Counted from the stretch's first letter, positions 45,001 to 56,807 are shown. The stretch is DNA of 64,000 nucleotides from Glebionis coronaria (GCA_025667525.1 CM046881.1:32889665-32953664), one strand, 5' to 3'. Translations and numbers: made by a program. Notes: generated by a model from the sequence alone, not told the origin.

Positions 45001-46097
45001 GCTTGTGCGCCATTGCCCACTTGCAGAAATTGTTCCCCATAGGTAAGTCTCCTCTTCAACTCAAATCCCTGCAGGGTATTACACATATTAATACCACATC
45101 CCGTATCATATACCCAGGAGTTTGATTTGTATGAAAGATTAAATAACTCTATCATAAATAAGTTACCTGAAGATGGTGCTGCAGCAACTTGCTCAACCTT
45201 CTTCTTATGTTCTGCCATTTCATGGAGATAGAGAGAGCAATTCCTCTTCCAGTGTCCAGTCATCTCGCAGTAGTGGCAAGTCTCATCTTTCTGAGATTTC
45301 TTAGCAAAGTTCTGCTTCGGCTTAGATGTAGTCGCAACTTGCTTGCTCTTATCAGCCTTGCCTTTGCCATTCTGCTTCTTATTCCCTTGCGGTTTATGTT
45401 TAGACACTCTACCCTTTTGTACATAAAGTACTTGAGGTGTAGCAGTGGATGCCTTATCTTTCAAACCCTTTTCAAAGTCAATGAGCATTGCATGCAAATC
45501 ATTAACTGTCTTCCCCGTGCAATGCATATTATAGTTACGAACGAAATCACCGAAGTCCTTATTAAGGGACCTATTGATCAAGTTAATAGCCATATTATGA
45601 TCGAAGGGTTGTCCTAGTGCGATGAGTTGTTCCATATAACCCCTCATCTCCATGTAATGTGCACTTACGGACTTTCCAGGAGCTTGCTTGCAGCTATGTT
45701 GAGCATCAACCAAATCATAGATCTCTACAGCTTGTGGCGTTTCATACACTGCCTTGAGTTCATCAAGCATCTGCTTAGGAGGAAATAGCTCATACTTCCT
45801 TTGAAGTGATGGAGCCATTCTCCCTAACATTACAACAGCCACCTCATGGTGCTTCTTAACGTTAGCAGCGTGTTGAAGCCTTTCCGCATCAGATGCATCT
45901 TCAGCAAGATCCTCCGGAAAAGGAGTTTCCAAGATATTGATAGTACCCGCTCCTCTCAGAACAATTCTTAGTGAGCGGTACCAATCATTGAAATTTGGGC
46001 CAGTAAGTTCAGGCCGTTCAAAGAAAGCTTTGAACGCCGAGCTTATTGTCAGATTGCTTTCGGGTTGAGCCATTTCTACAGAAATAAGTTCAAACAT
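42033..46097 (-). CDS. Copia Gag-Pol polyprotein with one in-frame amber codon
   Basis: 1355 codons in a single frame. The first Met is at 46097; the more likely start is MAQPESN at 46073. Gag (LTGPNFNDWYRSLR) ends in a zinc knuckle CHYC-x4-H-x4-C. The protease has WVYDTGCG. The integrase has HCRLAHIG...CESC, then HTDVCGP, RSDRGGEY and QNGVSERRNRT. The RT has NRWIYKKK, DVKTAFLNG, YGLKQASRQ, then TAG at 43140-43142 (Trp is usual), and the catalytic YVDDILIMGS (43025). RNase H has GFCDASW, KSQTGY, TQSEYMA and DPFTKAL near the C-terminus. Apart from the TAG no defect was seen. Confidence 0.9.
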
Positions 46098-47482
46098 TAG
46101 TATTTTCGATAATACAATTCAAGAAAATAAAATTACCCCGTTAATAAAAACCATAGTATTTTCCTTGAAAAACTAGAATCCATATTGACATAGATTTATC
46201 ACATCAGTTGATCTGCTAGTGACAAATGTATTCAACACAGTAACTTGTCGAACAATAATTGCCAAATCATATTGCAATTTCTAGATATGTCAGGGATTTA
46301 CATTGCCAAAACATTTGCATTGTAAACATGTTTTATCCCTTCTTTATGCCTTAAGTTTCCAGTTCTCACTGAGTAACTCAATTAAGTCGACTAATCTAAA
46401 GAACGTAAAACCTTCATGTGCAATCTTATTCAGTCATGAAGTTTTCTCTCCATTACAACATCGTCCGATATCTTATATGACGACAATTGTAACTTCAAGT
46501 GTTCGTCAATTAGAGGGCATATGACTTAAATTTTAGGGTATAGATTTTGGTGTCAAAATCATGTATGGATAAGCATGCATACATCTCCATAGCATAAGTT
46601 TAATAAAAGGTTTAGTAAACTTTTTGGTGAGACTAAAAGTTCATCATATATTTGCAAGTTGAGGTATTGGTTAAACCAAACAACCTTAAAGAATTATACC
46701 AATAACAACCGTAGGTAATTCCAATTTTGACGCACAGGCGAGCCGGGAATTTGGTCAGCGCTGAAGCATAACACCTCCTTCCTTAACCGGGTACTTGACC
46801 AGCGGTGCGTTATACCCACTTTATAGTTTGTCAAAATTGAGTAGGCCGTTAAGTTGCTATTGCAATTCTAATCAACACAAATCATATGTAATTTAGATCT
46901 CAAAACAATTCATTAATTTTGATAGGATTTAGTCCATATTATTTTTTCTTAAAAAAAATTACCATTGTTTACAACATACAATGTTAAAAACGCATGAAAA
47001 CAAGTAGTACAAAAAAAACCTAAATCAAATAGCCACATGCATAACAATTTATTCAAAGAACATCAAATCTAGGGTTTTTATGAACATAAAAAGTCTTCCC
47101 TAATTTTAAAACTTTGAATCAAATAAAGCAAATAGCAATCAAAATTATATGATCCGTAAAAACATGCATGTTTATTACGGATCTTCCATATTCTCTTAAC
47201 AATTAAAAAAAACTACTACGGATCGTAACCACACATGACATAACATTTAATTCATGCATACATCTAAAGTTAATTACCATGTAATTTTAGGGTTTACAAA
47301 AAATTTTTTTTTTTTTTATAAAAAAAACGGCAAAGCCATTTTTAAAACAATAAAAAAAACAAAACCCCTAATTTTTATAAAACCTAAAAACAACATGTAA
47401 TTTTAACACAAATCAATATTAGTTAAAAAAAAACTTTAGATCTTGATAATTATAATCATGTTAAAACGGCTCTCGATGCCAC
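46098..47482 (-). other. Copia leader with primer-binding site
   Basis: 1.4 kb untranslated leader on the minus strand. Next to the 5' LTR lies GTGGCATCGAGAGCCG (47467-47482), close to the initiator-Met tRNA type site TGGTATCAGAGC. No coding potential seen. Confidence 0.65.
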
Positions 47483-48254
47483 TGAAGGTTTATGATTATC
47501 ATAACAATTATAAAAACCCTAACATAGATCAAAGAGCATACAGCGGAAGCAGATTAACAAGATCTTTATATAACACAATTATAATTAATCAAGGCGGGTT
47601 ACATACCTTTATCCTAGCAGAACGATCACCGGTAAAGATAAATCAAGAACACCACCAGGATGTAATCTAAAATAAGATCACACCACGATCTTGTACACAC
47701 GTGATACGATGAGCTAATCGTGAGTCTAGCACGAACAGAACCGAGCCTTCTAAGCCTATGGAAGATCTACCCAACAACCCTAGAGAGGGGCTAGGACTAG
47801 ATCTAAAATAGCTTTTAGAAAATCAAAGATGAACCCTAATGGGTGTATATATGGCCGGCGGTATAGAGCTAGAAAGAAGAATATGGAGTGAAAAATTTTG
47901 AGGCCTTAAGGTTTGTTTATATACACCTTGGAAACTTATCTTCCAAGGTTTAAACAAGATAAAGCCTAAAACTTTTCATCCCTATCCTTTGACTCTTATT
48001 AGGTCGGATATACATGTGCTAAAAGGGGGTTTCCGGAACTTTCCGACACCTTCTTTTAGCTTCTTTAATATTCTATAACGATCGTTTAAAACTTAACTTT
48101 TAATTACTTAGCGATCGTTAGCCACAGTTTGATTTAATAAATATAATAAATATATTTAATAAATAAATTAACTCTTCACGTAATGTGTGCAATCCCGTGA
48201 TCTCGAGTTCGATCCTATCACACGACTATCAATTTTAAAGTCCATAAACTTTCA
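47483..48254 (-). repeat. Copia 5' LTR (right)
   Basis: Matches the left LTR with about 1% differences. On the minus strand a TATATAAAC box lies at 47915-47923. Confidence 0.9.
47915..47923 (-). promoter_or_regulatory. Copia LTR TATA box
   Basis: The minus strand reads GTGTATATAAACAAACC; the same box is in the left LTR near 40897. Likely core promoter of the element. Confidence 0.55.
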
Positions 48255-49241
48255 TTTCGAACATACAACATATCCTCCAAATGACACCAATAATATTGAC
48301 TATGAAATCGAGAGATGAGCGGGATGCCATAAACAACAAGCCATACTGTGCACCACTCTTTTTGTTATTGTCTCATTATCCGTCCCTTCGCAGGCTATTC
48401 ACGATCGTTGTTATCCTTGCTCTTTTTGTTTTACGATGTATTATGAAACTTACTCGTGTGATCGTGTCTACAAACAATTTAGCTAGAAAGAGTGTTTTGG
48501 TTTTTATCCGGTTATCGGGTCGAAATTGCGCCTAACTCCCTTGACCTAGCGGCCAACAACCCCCGCATTAGCGAGATGTTTTGTGGTTTAGCTGCGGGTA
48601 TATATCTGATTTAACGTACAATTTTGGCATTCTCTTACGTCACTTAAGTCCATAAGACACAAGTTGAGTTTTTATGTTCAATGAAATGACAATTGCTGAT
48701 GAGTTTTCGAGACCCAACCAGCTTTTGCTTTTATTCGTAGTATTTATCAAACTAAGCATATATTTATTTTTTGTTGTTGTAGAAGTCCGGGCGTTCAACC
48801 GGTTCACTGTCAACCAGTGATTTGGTGATTCAACCGGATCAATTAACGACCCGGTTTGCAATACTTAAACAAAATACTAACAAGGCCTTACTACAACTTA
48901 AATGAGATTCACTTGCATCGTACAAAGCAGTTAAAATTGTTCTATCTCATAAGCTTAAGCTTTGGCAATAATCTTATGGGCTTCGAAATGCATTAAAACA
49001 TAAACGATGTCAAAATTAATCATTTAGTACAATGCCAAACTGAATTACTTAGTATGATGGACTTTTTTAGTGCTAAATGATCGCTTTTAGCGGTTCGACC
49101 TGTTAATAGCCTTTAACAAAACAAAATGTGTCACAAATTGTTACCGATGTAAATAACTCTTAGAGTTAAAGATATACAAGCCCAAACATACCCGGATTCA
49201 AGGTATGGCCCCTTTTCGCCCGTGTAACAGAGGTATGGCGT

Positions 49242-49505
49242 CTACGTGTTTTCCGATGGTCTCCAGCGACCTACAGTGGTGACCTGCAAGCATGCAGTTA
49301 TATACAGTGGGAAAGGTCCTTTATTTAACTGAAAATCAAACCAATCATTGAGGGAATACTTCAAAGAAAGAAGAGAGAGGGGTCTCTTTAAAACGAAATG
49401 TTCAGCAGGTATAAAACGAGGGATCTTTATACATGTAATCAGAGAACCAGAAATATACTGTAATATTGTAGCTATGCAAGTAACAAAACAAGACTTCCTA
49501 ATCAC
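49242..49505 (-). CDS. Small conserved ORF in F-box unit 2, unknown
   Basis: 87 codons, MIRKSCFVTCIATILQYISG and on, lying 3' of the F-box gene on the same strand. The copy in unit 3 (53152-53418) keeps the frame despite a 3-base indel and several substitutions. It may be a fragment of a lost gene, a 3' untranslated region, or chance; no family was recognised. Confidence 0.25.
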   Translation of the reverse strand: MIRKSCFVTCIATILQYISGSLITCIKIPRFIPAEHFVLKRPLSLLSLKYSLNDWFDFQLNKGPFPLYITACLQVTTVGRWRPSENT

Positions 49506-49673
49506 TTAAGAAAACTGAAATCTCGGATTTGAGTTTAAAGATAATCAACTAATGTACTAGCAGGATTTGACAGTCAATACCAATACATGTTTATTGTGGG
49601 AAATCAACATAAACAGTAGTAATAAAAAAATGTTACAAGGCTCTCCGGTCTCCACAATACAATTAGAACAGAC

Positions 49674-50747
49674 CTATTCATTTTTAGCTTGAAGATGAGG
49701 AGATACAAGGCTCTCCATGATACGAGGGCCGCCTTTAAACTTCCGATTACCACCGATAAACCACAAATACCCATCCCACGAATCAGGATAGTCAGTCACC
49801 TCCCAAACCCCACGTATCTGTTCACACTTTGTTTTGCAATTATCCACCATTTGCCACGAGTGTTTTTCATTGTCCTTCTTCATTACACATGCCATATAAT
49901 CGGTAAAGAAAAGTATGCATAGACATTCTTCCATAATCCCCAAGTACCTAATTTGATATCTCAGATCATCAGGAAGGGGTATTTCTGTAAATTCCTCTTT
50001 GTATAAATCAAAAGATAAAATCACTTGTTTTCTTTTTTGATTTTTAGGTGTCACAACCCAATGAATTGCCCCGTTGCATAAGACTTGATGTTGCCATAGG
50101 GTAGATATATAATCCACTTCTCCAATAACATGCCAAGCATTTGACTTGAGAGAAAACACTTGAAAGTATGTTTGGTCCCTACCTTTCATGAACCCTCCTA
50201 ATACAACCTTGAAGTCGTCTCCAAGAGAATCATAACCAAATCCCCAACATGACGAAAAATCTTTAGTAGCTTTACGAGCATTAGGCCTTGGAAAATATTT
50301 CACATGTGCAGAGGGCTCTGGCACCGCTCTTACTTCTCTAGTCAATGGATTAGCTACTAGAAGTTCATGACCAGGAGAGAAACATACTAGGCCACACGAA
50401 TAGCCAACAATAGAATATCCAAAATCATCACTATTTAGAAAAACAGCCTCACTGATCCTTTTATGTCGACCTTCGTTATCGGTGTAACTATGGTTGCATT
50501 GAGCTTTAATAAAATGAGATTCGGAGATCAAAGATTTCCACGCCTTACACACACTCTTGCATCTAATGAGATTCGTCACATCCAATTTTAGGAATATGTC
50601 GTACCAACAGAAATGAGCTTTGAAGATCAGTCGAGACTTGGAGATCAAAGAGTTCCACGACTTACACACACTCTTGCAACGAATGAGATTCCTCACATCC
50701 AATCTTAGGAATATGTTCTCATAGATATGAGGGATAAGCACTTTCAT
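49674..50747 (-). CDS. F-box protein with duplicated F-box motif, copy 2 (intact)
   Basis: 357 codons, no introns, start MKVLIPHIYENIFLRLD at 50747. Residues 5-42 hold an F-box-like motif (IFLRLDVRNLIRCKSVCKSW) and residues 44-81 hold a second, nearly identical one (IFLKLDVTNLIRCKSVCKAW), an exact 39-residue offset. A plant F-box-associated domain follows (CGLVCFSPGHELLVANPLTR, WGFGYDSLGDDFKVV, FSLKSNAWHVIG, WDGYLWFIGGN). Such proteins are normally adaptors that link SKP1-Cullin1 ubiquitin ligases to substrates. A second F-box is unusual. It is the only open copy of three in this array, so the likely functional gene; the substrate is unknown. Confidence 0.85.
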   Translation of the reverse strand: MKVLIPHIYENIFLRLDVRNLIRCKSVCKSWNSLISKSRLIFKAHFCWYDIFLKLDVTNLIRCKSVCKAWKSLISESHFIKAQCNHSYTDNEGRHKRISEAVFLNSDDFGYSIVGYSCGLVCFSPGHELLVANPLTREVRAVPEPSAHVKYFPRPNARKATKDFSSCWGFGYDSLGDDFKVVLGGFMKGRDQTYFQVFSLKSNAWHVIGEVDYISTLWQHQVLCNGAIHWVVTPKNQKRKQVILSFDLYKEEFTEIPLPDDLRYQIRYLGIMEECLCILFFTDYMACVMKKDNEKHSWQMVDNCKTKCEQIRGVWEVTDYPDSWDGYLWFIGGNRKFKGGPRIMESLVSPHLQAKNE

Positions 50748-51422
50748 TTAAGCCGTCAAACTACACGATTGAGCTGAAATTTTATACATAATTCAAATAA
50801 TTACCCGCAACAGTCAACCTTAAACGAATACTAGTACATGTTAATGTTATTAAATAGTTATTGTTTGCACTTGTCTGTGACATCAGTAGCATATATAACC
50901 CTTGAAAGCTACAATAGAAAATAAATTACGGAAAACAAAGAAGTAGTTAACCTGATAAGAAATTCACAATCACAAACTCATATGTATTATGCATAATAGC
51001 AACTAACGCTAACTTTAGAGTTTACATAATTACAGTACAAGCAAAGTCAGGCTTAGCCGAAGTGTGGTTAAGTTGTCGATTAGCTAATTAGCAAGAGTTT
51101 ACTCGTCGATGGTCTTAGTTTTTTTGGAGATAGTTGGGCCAGTTAGACATTGACTATTACTCGCATATTAGTGTTCGTTCATCAAATAAAGTCTGTCAAA
51201 ATATGTGAAAAAGGCCATCTAGTTTTCAGGGATTTCAGGAAACAAACATCCGGACATTCTTGTTTAAACACAATTTTTGGGGCGTCTTTTTTTTGGTTGC
51301 CAAAAACCGCATTCTTATTGGCCTCTATAATAACACTAAACTAGCAATGGTTAAAAATACACTTGTTCCTAGTAACGAATTTACATGACTTGATCAATTC
51401 TATTAAGTGTAAGAAAATAACA

Positions 51423-51567
51423 ATCACAAAACTCCTTTTTTTTTGAACGGCAAATTTATTAAACTAGCAAGATACTAGAAAGAAAACCATTACAAGGAAA
51501 TTAATGGAGGGCTTTTAAACCAATCTAACCAAGATAGTTTCCTACTACATCGACTATCACAAAACTC
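51423..51567 (-). mobile_element. Very short L1 3'-end insertion (121 bp) with 12-bp target duplication
   Basis: The insert is 51435-51555. On the minus strand it ends in AGTATCTTGCTAGTTTAATAA and a run of nine A. Flanks ATCACAAAACTC (51423-51434 and 51556-51567) are an exact 12-base duplication. The 3' end is related to the L1 at 12838. Units 1 and 3 lack it. Confidence 0.85.
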
Positions 51568-53151
51568 ATTGCATTAAGCACTAGTCTAGTAGAACCAAAA
51601 TTAAAACTAAAAGCAGAGTTAGAGTTTACCTTTGATGGATCGTCAAAGGAATAAGCTAGATGTTGTCGACAGAATGGAAACCAAAAACATTAAGAAGAAG
51701 AATATGTCGACCTCTTTTTATACCTAGTGTTTTTCTAGTAAAACCTCTTTTTATCGGCCCAATATCTACTTAGCCCAACATGTGTGGCAGTCTAAGACTT
51801 CTTTGCATGAGTTTTTAATGTATTGGTCCAATTAAACATGAGTTTTATGTCTTATAACATAAGATGGCATGGTCATCCGCCCATATAACTTATCAATCGT
51901 GCTTATATGATATAACCACGACACACATAATAATTTTTTCAGATACAAGACATCGGGCATCCACTTCATATAAGCACGACACACATGATTATGTTTCTTT
52001 AGACGAAATTTTTATTACAAAAATAGCAAGAATACCTAAAAGTTTACACCAAATCAAAAGTACCTTAAAAAAGAAAAGCTAAAAGATCATTATCTTATTA
52101 TCTCGAATCGGTGTACACAACCATAAAAAGTTTACTTACGTATTTATACAATTTGACTTTCGAACATACAACATATCGTCCAAATGACGCCAATAATATT
52201 GACTATGAAATCGAGAGATAAGCGGGATGCCATAAACAACAAGCCATACTGTGCACCACTCTTGTCGTTATTGTCTCGTTATCCGTCCCTTCGCAGGCTA
52301 TTCACGATCGTTGTTATCCTTTCTCTTTTTGTTTTACGATGTATTATGAAACTTACTCGATCGTGTGATCGTGTCTACAAACAATTTAGCTAGAAAGAGT
52401 GTTTTGGTTTTTATCCGGTTATCAGGTCGAAATTGCGCCTAACTCCCTTGACCTAGCGGCCAACAACCGCCGCATTAGCGAGATGTTTTGTGGTTTAGCT
52501 GCGGGTATATATCTGATTTAACGTACAATTTTGGCATTCTCTTACGTCACTTAACTCCATAAGACACAAGTTGAGTTTTTATGTTCAGTCAAATGACATT
52601 ATAATCGCTGTTGAGTTTTCGAGACCCAGCCAGCTTTTGCTTTTATTCGTATTATTTATCAAACTAAGCATATATTTATTTTTTGTTGTTGTAGAAGTCC
52701 GGTCGTTCAACCGGTTCACTGTCAACCAGTGATTTGGTGATTCAACCGGATCAATTAACGACCCGGTTTGCAATACTGAAACAAAATACTAACAAGGCCT
52801 TACTACAACTTAAATGAGGTTCACTTGCATCGTACAAAGCAGTTAAAATTGTTCTATCTCATAAGCTTAAGCTTTGGCAATAATCTTATGGGCTTCGAAA
52901 TGCATTAAAACATAAACGATGTCAAAATTAATCATTTAGTACAATGCCAAACTGAATTACTTAGTATGATGGACTTTTTTAGTGCTAAATGATCGCGTTT
53001 AGGTTCGACCTGTTAATAGCCTTTAACAAAACAAAATGTGTCACAAATTGTTACCGATGTAAATAACTCTTAGAGTTAAAGATATACAAGCCCAAACATA
53101 CCCGGATTCAAGGTATGGTCCCTTTTCGCCCGTGTAACAGAGGTATGGCGT

Positions 53152-53418
53152 CTACGTGTTTTCCGATGGTCTCCAGCGACCTACAGTGGTGACCTGCAAG
53201 CATGTAGTTATATACAGTGGGAAAGGTCCTTCTTTATTTAACTGAAAATCAAACCAATCATTGAGGGAATACTTCAAAGAAAAAAGAGAGAGGGGTCTCT
53301 TTAAAACGAAATGTTCAGCAGGTATAAAACGAGGGATCTTTATATATGTAATCAGAGAACCAGAAATATACTGTAATATTGTAGCTATGCAAGTAACAAA
53401 ACAAGACTTCCTAATCAC
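53152..53418 (-). CDS. Small conserved ORF in F-box unit 3, unknown
   Basis: 88 codons, matching 49242-49505 with one extra Glu codon and a few substitutions. See that entry for the alternatives. Confidence 0.25.
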   Translation of the reverse strand: MIRKSCFVTCIATILQYISGSLITYIKIPRFIPAEHFVLKRPLSLFSLKYSLNDWFDFQLNKEGPFPLYITTCLQVTTVGRWRPSENT

Positions 53419-53583
53419 TTAAGAAAACTGAAATCTCGCATTTGAGTTTAAAGATAATCAAGTAATGTACTAGCAGGATTTGACAGTCAATACCAATACA
53501 TGTTTATTGTGGGAAATCAACATAAACAGTAATAAAAAAATGTTACAAGGCTCTCCGGTCTCCACAATACAATTAGAACAGAC

Positions 53584-54658
53584 CTATTCAGTTTTAGCTT
53601 GAAGATGAGGAGATACAAGGCTCTCCATGATACGAGGGCCGCCTTTAAACTTCCGATTATCACCGATAAACCACAAATACCCATCCCACGAATCAGGATA
53701 GTCAGTCACCTCCCAAAGCTCCTTTATAATTTCCCTCTCTATTTTGCAATTGTCCACCATTAGCCACGAGTGTTTTTCATTGTCCTTCCTCATTACACAT
53801 TCCTTATTGCCAATACGAAAATGTATGCATAGACATTCTTCCATAATCCCCAATATCAGAAAATATGGTGTTTGATATACATCATGATGATGAGGTATTT
53901 CTGTAAATTCCTCTTTGTATAAATCAAAAGATAAAATCACTTCTTTTCTCTTTTGATTTTTTGGATTCATAACCCAATGAATTGCCCCATTGCATAAAAC
54001 TGGATGTTGCGAGTAGGTAGATATATAATCCACTTCTCCAATAACATGCCAAGCATTTGACTTGAGAGAAAACACTTGAAATATTGTTTGGTCCTCACCT
54101 TTCATGACCCCTAATACAACCTTGAAGTCATCTCCGAAAGAATCATAACCAAATCCCCAACACGACGAAGAATCATCACCTTCACGACGATTGGGCCTTG
54201 GGAAAAAATTTACATGGCCAGAGGGTTTTGGCACCGCTCTTACTTCTCTAGTCAATGGATTAGCTACTAGAAGTTCATGACGAGCAGAAAAACATACTAG
54301 GCCACACGAATAGCCAACAATAGAATGTCCCAAAATCATCACTACCTAGAAAAACAGCCTCACCGATCCTTTTATGTCTACCTTCGTTATCGGTGTAACT
54401 ATGGTTGAATTGAGCTTTAATAAAATGAGATTCGGAGATCAAAGATTTCCAAGACTTACACACACTCTTGCATCTAATGAGATTCGTCACATCCAATCTT
54501 AGGAATATGTCGTACCAACAGAAATGAGCTTTAAAGATCGGTTGAGATTCGGAGATCAAAGAGTTCCACGACTTACACACACTCTTGAAACGAATGAGAT
54601 TCCTCGTATCCAATCTTAGGAATATGTTCTCATAGATATCAGGGATAAGCACTTCCAT
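53584..54658 (-). pseudogene. F-box protein gene, copy 3 (one-base frameshift)
   Basis: It starts MEVLIPDIYENIFLRLD at 54658 and keeps both tandem F-box motifs. A single extra C near 54330 (CCC where copy 2 has CC) shifts the frame after SDDFG. The shifted frame ends FVWPSMFFCSS plus a stop, while the F-box-associated part stays open downstream (from IVGYSCGLVCFSARHELLV to the end at 53584). As read it would give only the F-box half. Confidence 0.8.
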
Positions 54659-55248
54659 TTAAGCCGTCAAACAACACAATTGAACTGAAATTTTATACAT
54701 AATTCAAGTAATTACGCTAACAGTCAACCTTAAACGAATACTACAGTAGTACATGTTAATGTTATTAAATAGTTATTGTCTGCCCTTGTGTGTGACATCA
54801 GTAGCACATATTGCACTAGAAAACTACAATAGAAAATAAATTATGGAAAACTAAGTAGTTAAACTGATAAGAAATTCACAATCACAAAGTCATAGGTAAC
54901 TAACTAACTTAAGAGTTCACATAATATGCGTTCTAAAAAAACAAAAAAAACTTCACATAATTCCAAGCAAAGTCAGGCTTACTCGAATTGTGATTAAGTT
55001 GTCAAACAGCTTATCAGCAAGAGTTTACTTCTCGATGGTCTTATTATCTTTCGAAATAGTTGAGCCAATTAGACATTGACTATTCACTCGCATATATTTT
55101 TTTAAAGGCACTATTACTCGCATATTAGTGGTTGTTTAATCAAATTAAGTCCAAGTGAAAAAGGTGATCTAGTGTTTCAGGGATATCAAGAAACCAAACA
55201 TCTGGACATGATTGTTTAGTCACTTGGTATAAGAGTAACATAATTTTT

Positions 55249-55402
55249 GATACCATGTAAAATACTGAATGAGTTTTATTGATTGAATGAATTACATAAC
55301 ATAGCATATGTATTTATACTAAACACATAGCTTTAACAGTACAGTAAGCAATCCTAACCCTAATGGACTCAAGCCCACAATCGGGAATCTAACCGTCTAA
55401 CA
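55249..55402 (-). mobile_element. Short LTR with primer-binding site (TRIM-like remnant)
   Basis: The minus strand reads TGTTAGACGG (55402) to CAGTATTTTACA (55256), 147 bases with an AATAAAA signal, then TGGTATCA (55255-55248), the start of an initiator-Met primer-binding site. Such short LTRs are seen in TRIM elements. Unit 1 has other sequence at this position. No second LTR is present. Confidence 0.45.
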
Positions 55403-55843
55403 TTGAACAGGCGGGACAGAACAAGTACAGTATATTGGTTTAGATTGAGATTATTCTGGTTCTTACAACCATAACTATAAACAAGTGCGACTATTGGCAA
55501 CATCCATGATAACCGAACGAACACCATGGTTCGAACCCAATCATGCCGCGACTCAGAACCTTGAAACAACACGTTTCGATATAATCCTATTGGCTACTTT
55601 ATATCAACTTTTTGTTAATACACTTTAAGCAATGGTTAAAAATAAATTTGTTCCTAGTAACGAATTTACATGACTTGATCAATTCTATTAGGAACTACGT
55701 AAGTGTAAGAAAATAACAAGCACAAACTCGAGTTGGAGTTTACCTTTAATCGTCAAAGGAATAAGCTAGATGTGATGTCGTCGACAGAGAAGGAAAACCT
55801 AAAACATTAAGAGTGTGTTTAGTTGGAAAATATTTTTCTATCA

Positions 55844-56807
55844 TTTTTTATTGGCCAAAACATATATTAATTAGTACCCTGAACTTGGCAAAGTGAATCA
55901 TCTAGTACCCTGAATTTTTAAGGGTGAAGAGTGATAACCTAAACTTGACAAAATGGATTTTCTACTACCTTATACTAGTTAACTTAATAATTAATTTTTT
56001 TTTTTTCTTTCAAAAATCATTTTAATAAAATATTTTATAATAATTAATTTATAGTAAAACTTAAGCTAAGTAAATATATAATTTTTCATATATTTAATTA
56101 CTTTTTATTTTTAAAAATTAATATAACATTTTAATCTATTATCTATAACAATTTTTTTTGCGTTTTTTAAATATTTCTATTGCACTACTTTTAATATATT
56201 TTATATTATATTATTTAGTGTTTGTTTCAAATAATTATTAGAACAAGTTATAACAAAATATATAAAAGTTTTGTTATTTTCTATTTAAATATGCATATGA
56301 AGAAAAATAAATATTTGTAATGATAACAATTTGAAATTTTATTTTTTCATATGCATATTTAAGTGGAAAATAACAAAACTTCTATATATTTTGTTATAAA
56401 TTATTCTAATAATTATTTGAAACAAACACTTAATAATATATATATAATATATTAAAAGTAGTGCGACAGAAATATTTTAAAAATCATTTCTACAAATATT
56501 TTTTATTATAGATAACAGATTAAAATATTATATTAATTTTTAATAATAAAATGTAATTAAATATTTTGAAAAATATATATTTACTTAACCCACGTTTTAC
56601 TATAAATTAATTATTATAAAATATTTTACTAAAATGATTTTTTTGAAAGAAAAAAAACAATTAATTATTGAGTTTACTAGTATAGGGTAGTAGAAATTCT
56701 ATTTTGTCAAGTTTAGGATACCACTTTGCACCCTTAAAAGTTCAGGGTACTAAATGATGAACTTTGTCAAGTTCAAGGTACTAATATGTGTTTTGGCCTT
56801 TTTTATT
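55844..56807. mobile_element. Mutator-like foldback MITE (946 bp palindrome) with 9-bp target duplication
   Basis: The element is 55853-56798. Its ends are GGCCAAAACATATATTA and its complement. The two arms of about 470 bases are near-complete inverted repeats meeting near 56325. Flanks TTTTTTATT (55844-55852 and 56799-56807) are an exact 9-base duplication, the size made by Mutator-like transposases. No transposase is encoded. Confidence 0.85.

Larger units (their letters stand above)
40457..48259 (-). mobile_element. Ty1/copia element, nearly intact and young
   Basis: The element is 40462-48254, with a perfect 5-base duplication TTTCG (40457-40461, 48255-48259). LTRs are 40462-41235 and 47483-48254, with roughly eight differences in 774 bases. 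The minus-strand polyprotein (46097-42033) is open except for one amber codon. The insertion lies between F-box units 1 and 2, and empty counterparts of its target exist at 52158 and 58064. Confidence 0.92.
48255..52157. repeat. F-box array unit 2
   Basis: A 3.9 kb unit that repeats from 52158. It contains F-box copy 2, a conserved 88-codon frame (49242-49505), and a 121-base L1 fragment (51435-51555). The part 48255-49240 has no gene but is well conserved with 52158-53150. The part 50748-52157 is the F-box upstream region. Confidence 0.75.

Noticed and set aside
45189..45617. 142-codon plus-strand frame
   Set aside because: Antisense shadow of the copia gag zinc-knuckle region.
48281..48535. 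84-codon frame starting MTPIILTMKSRDERD, also at 52184
   Set aside because: The second copy is shifted by a 4-base indel and ends early, so the frame is not maintained.
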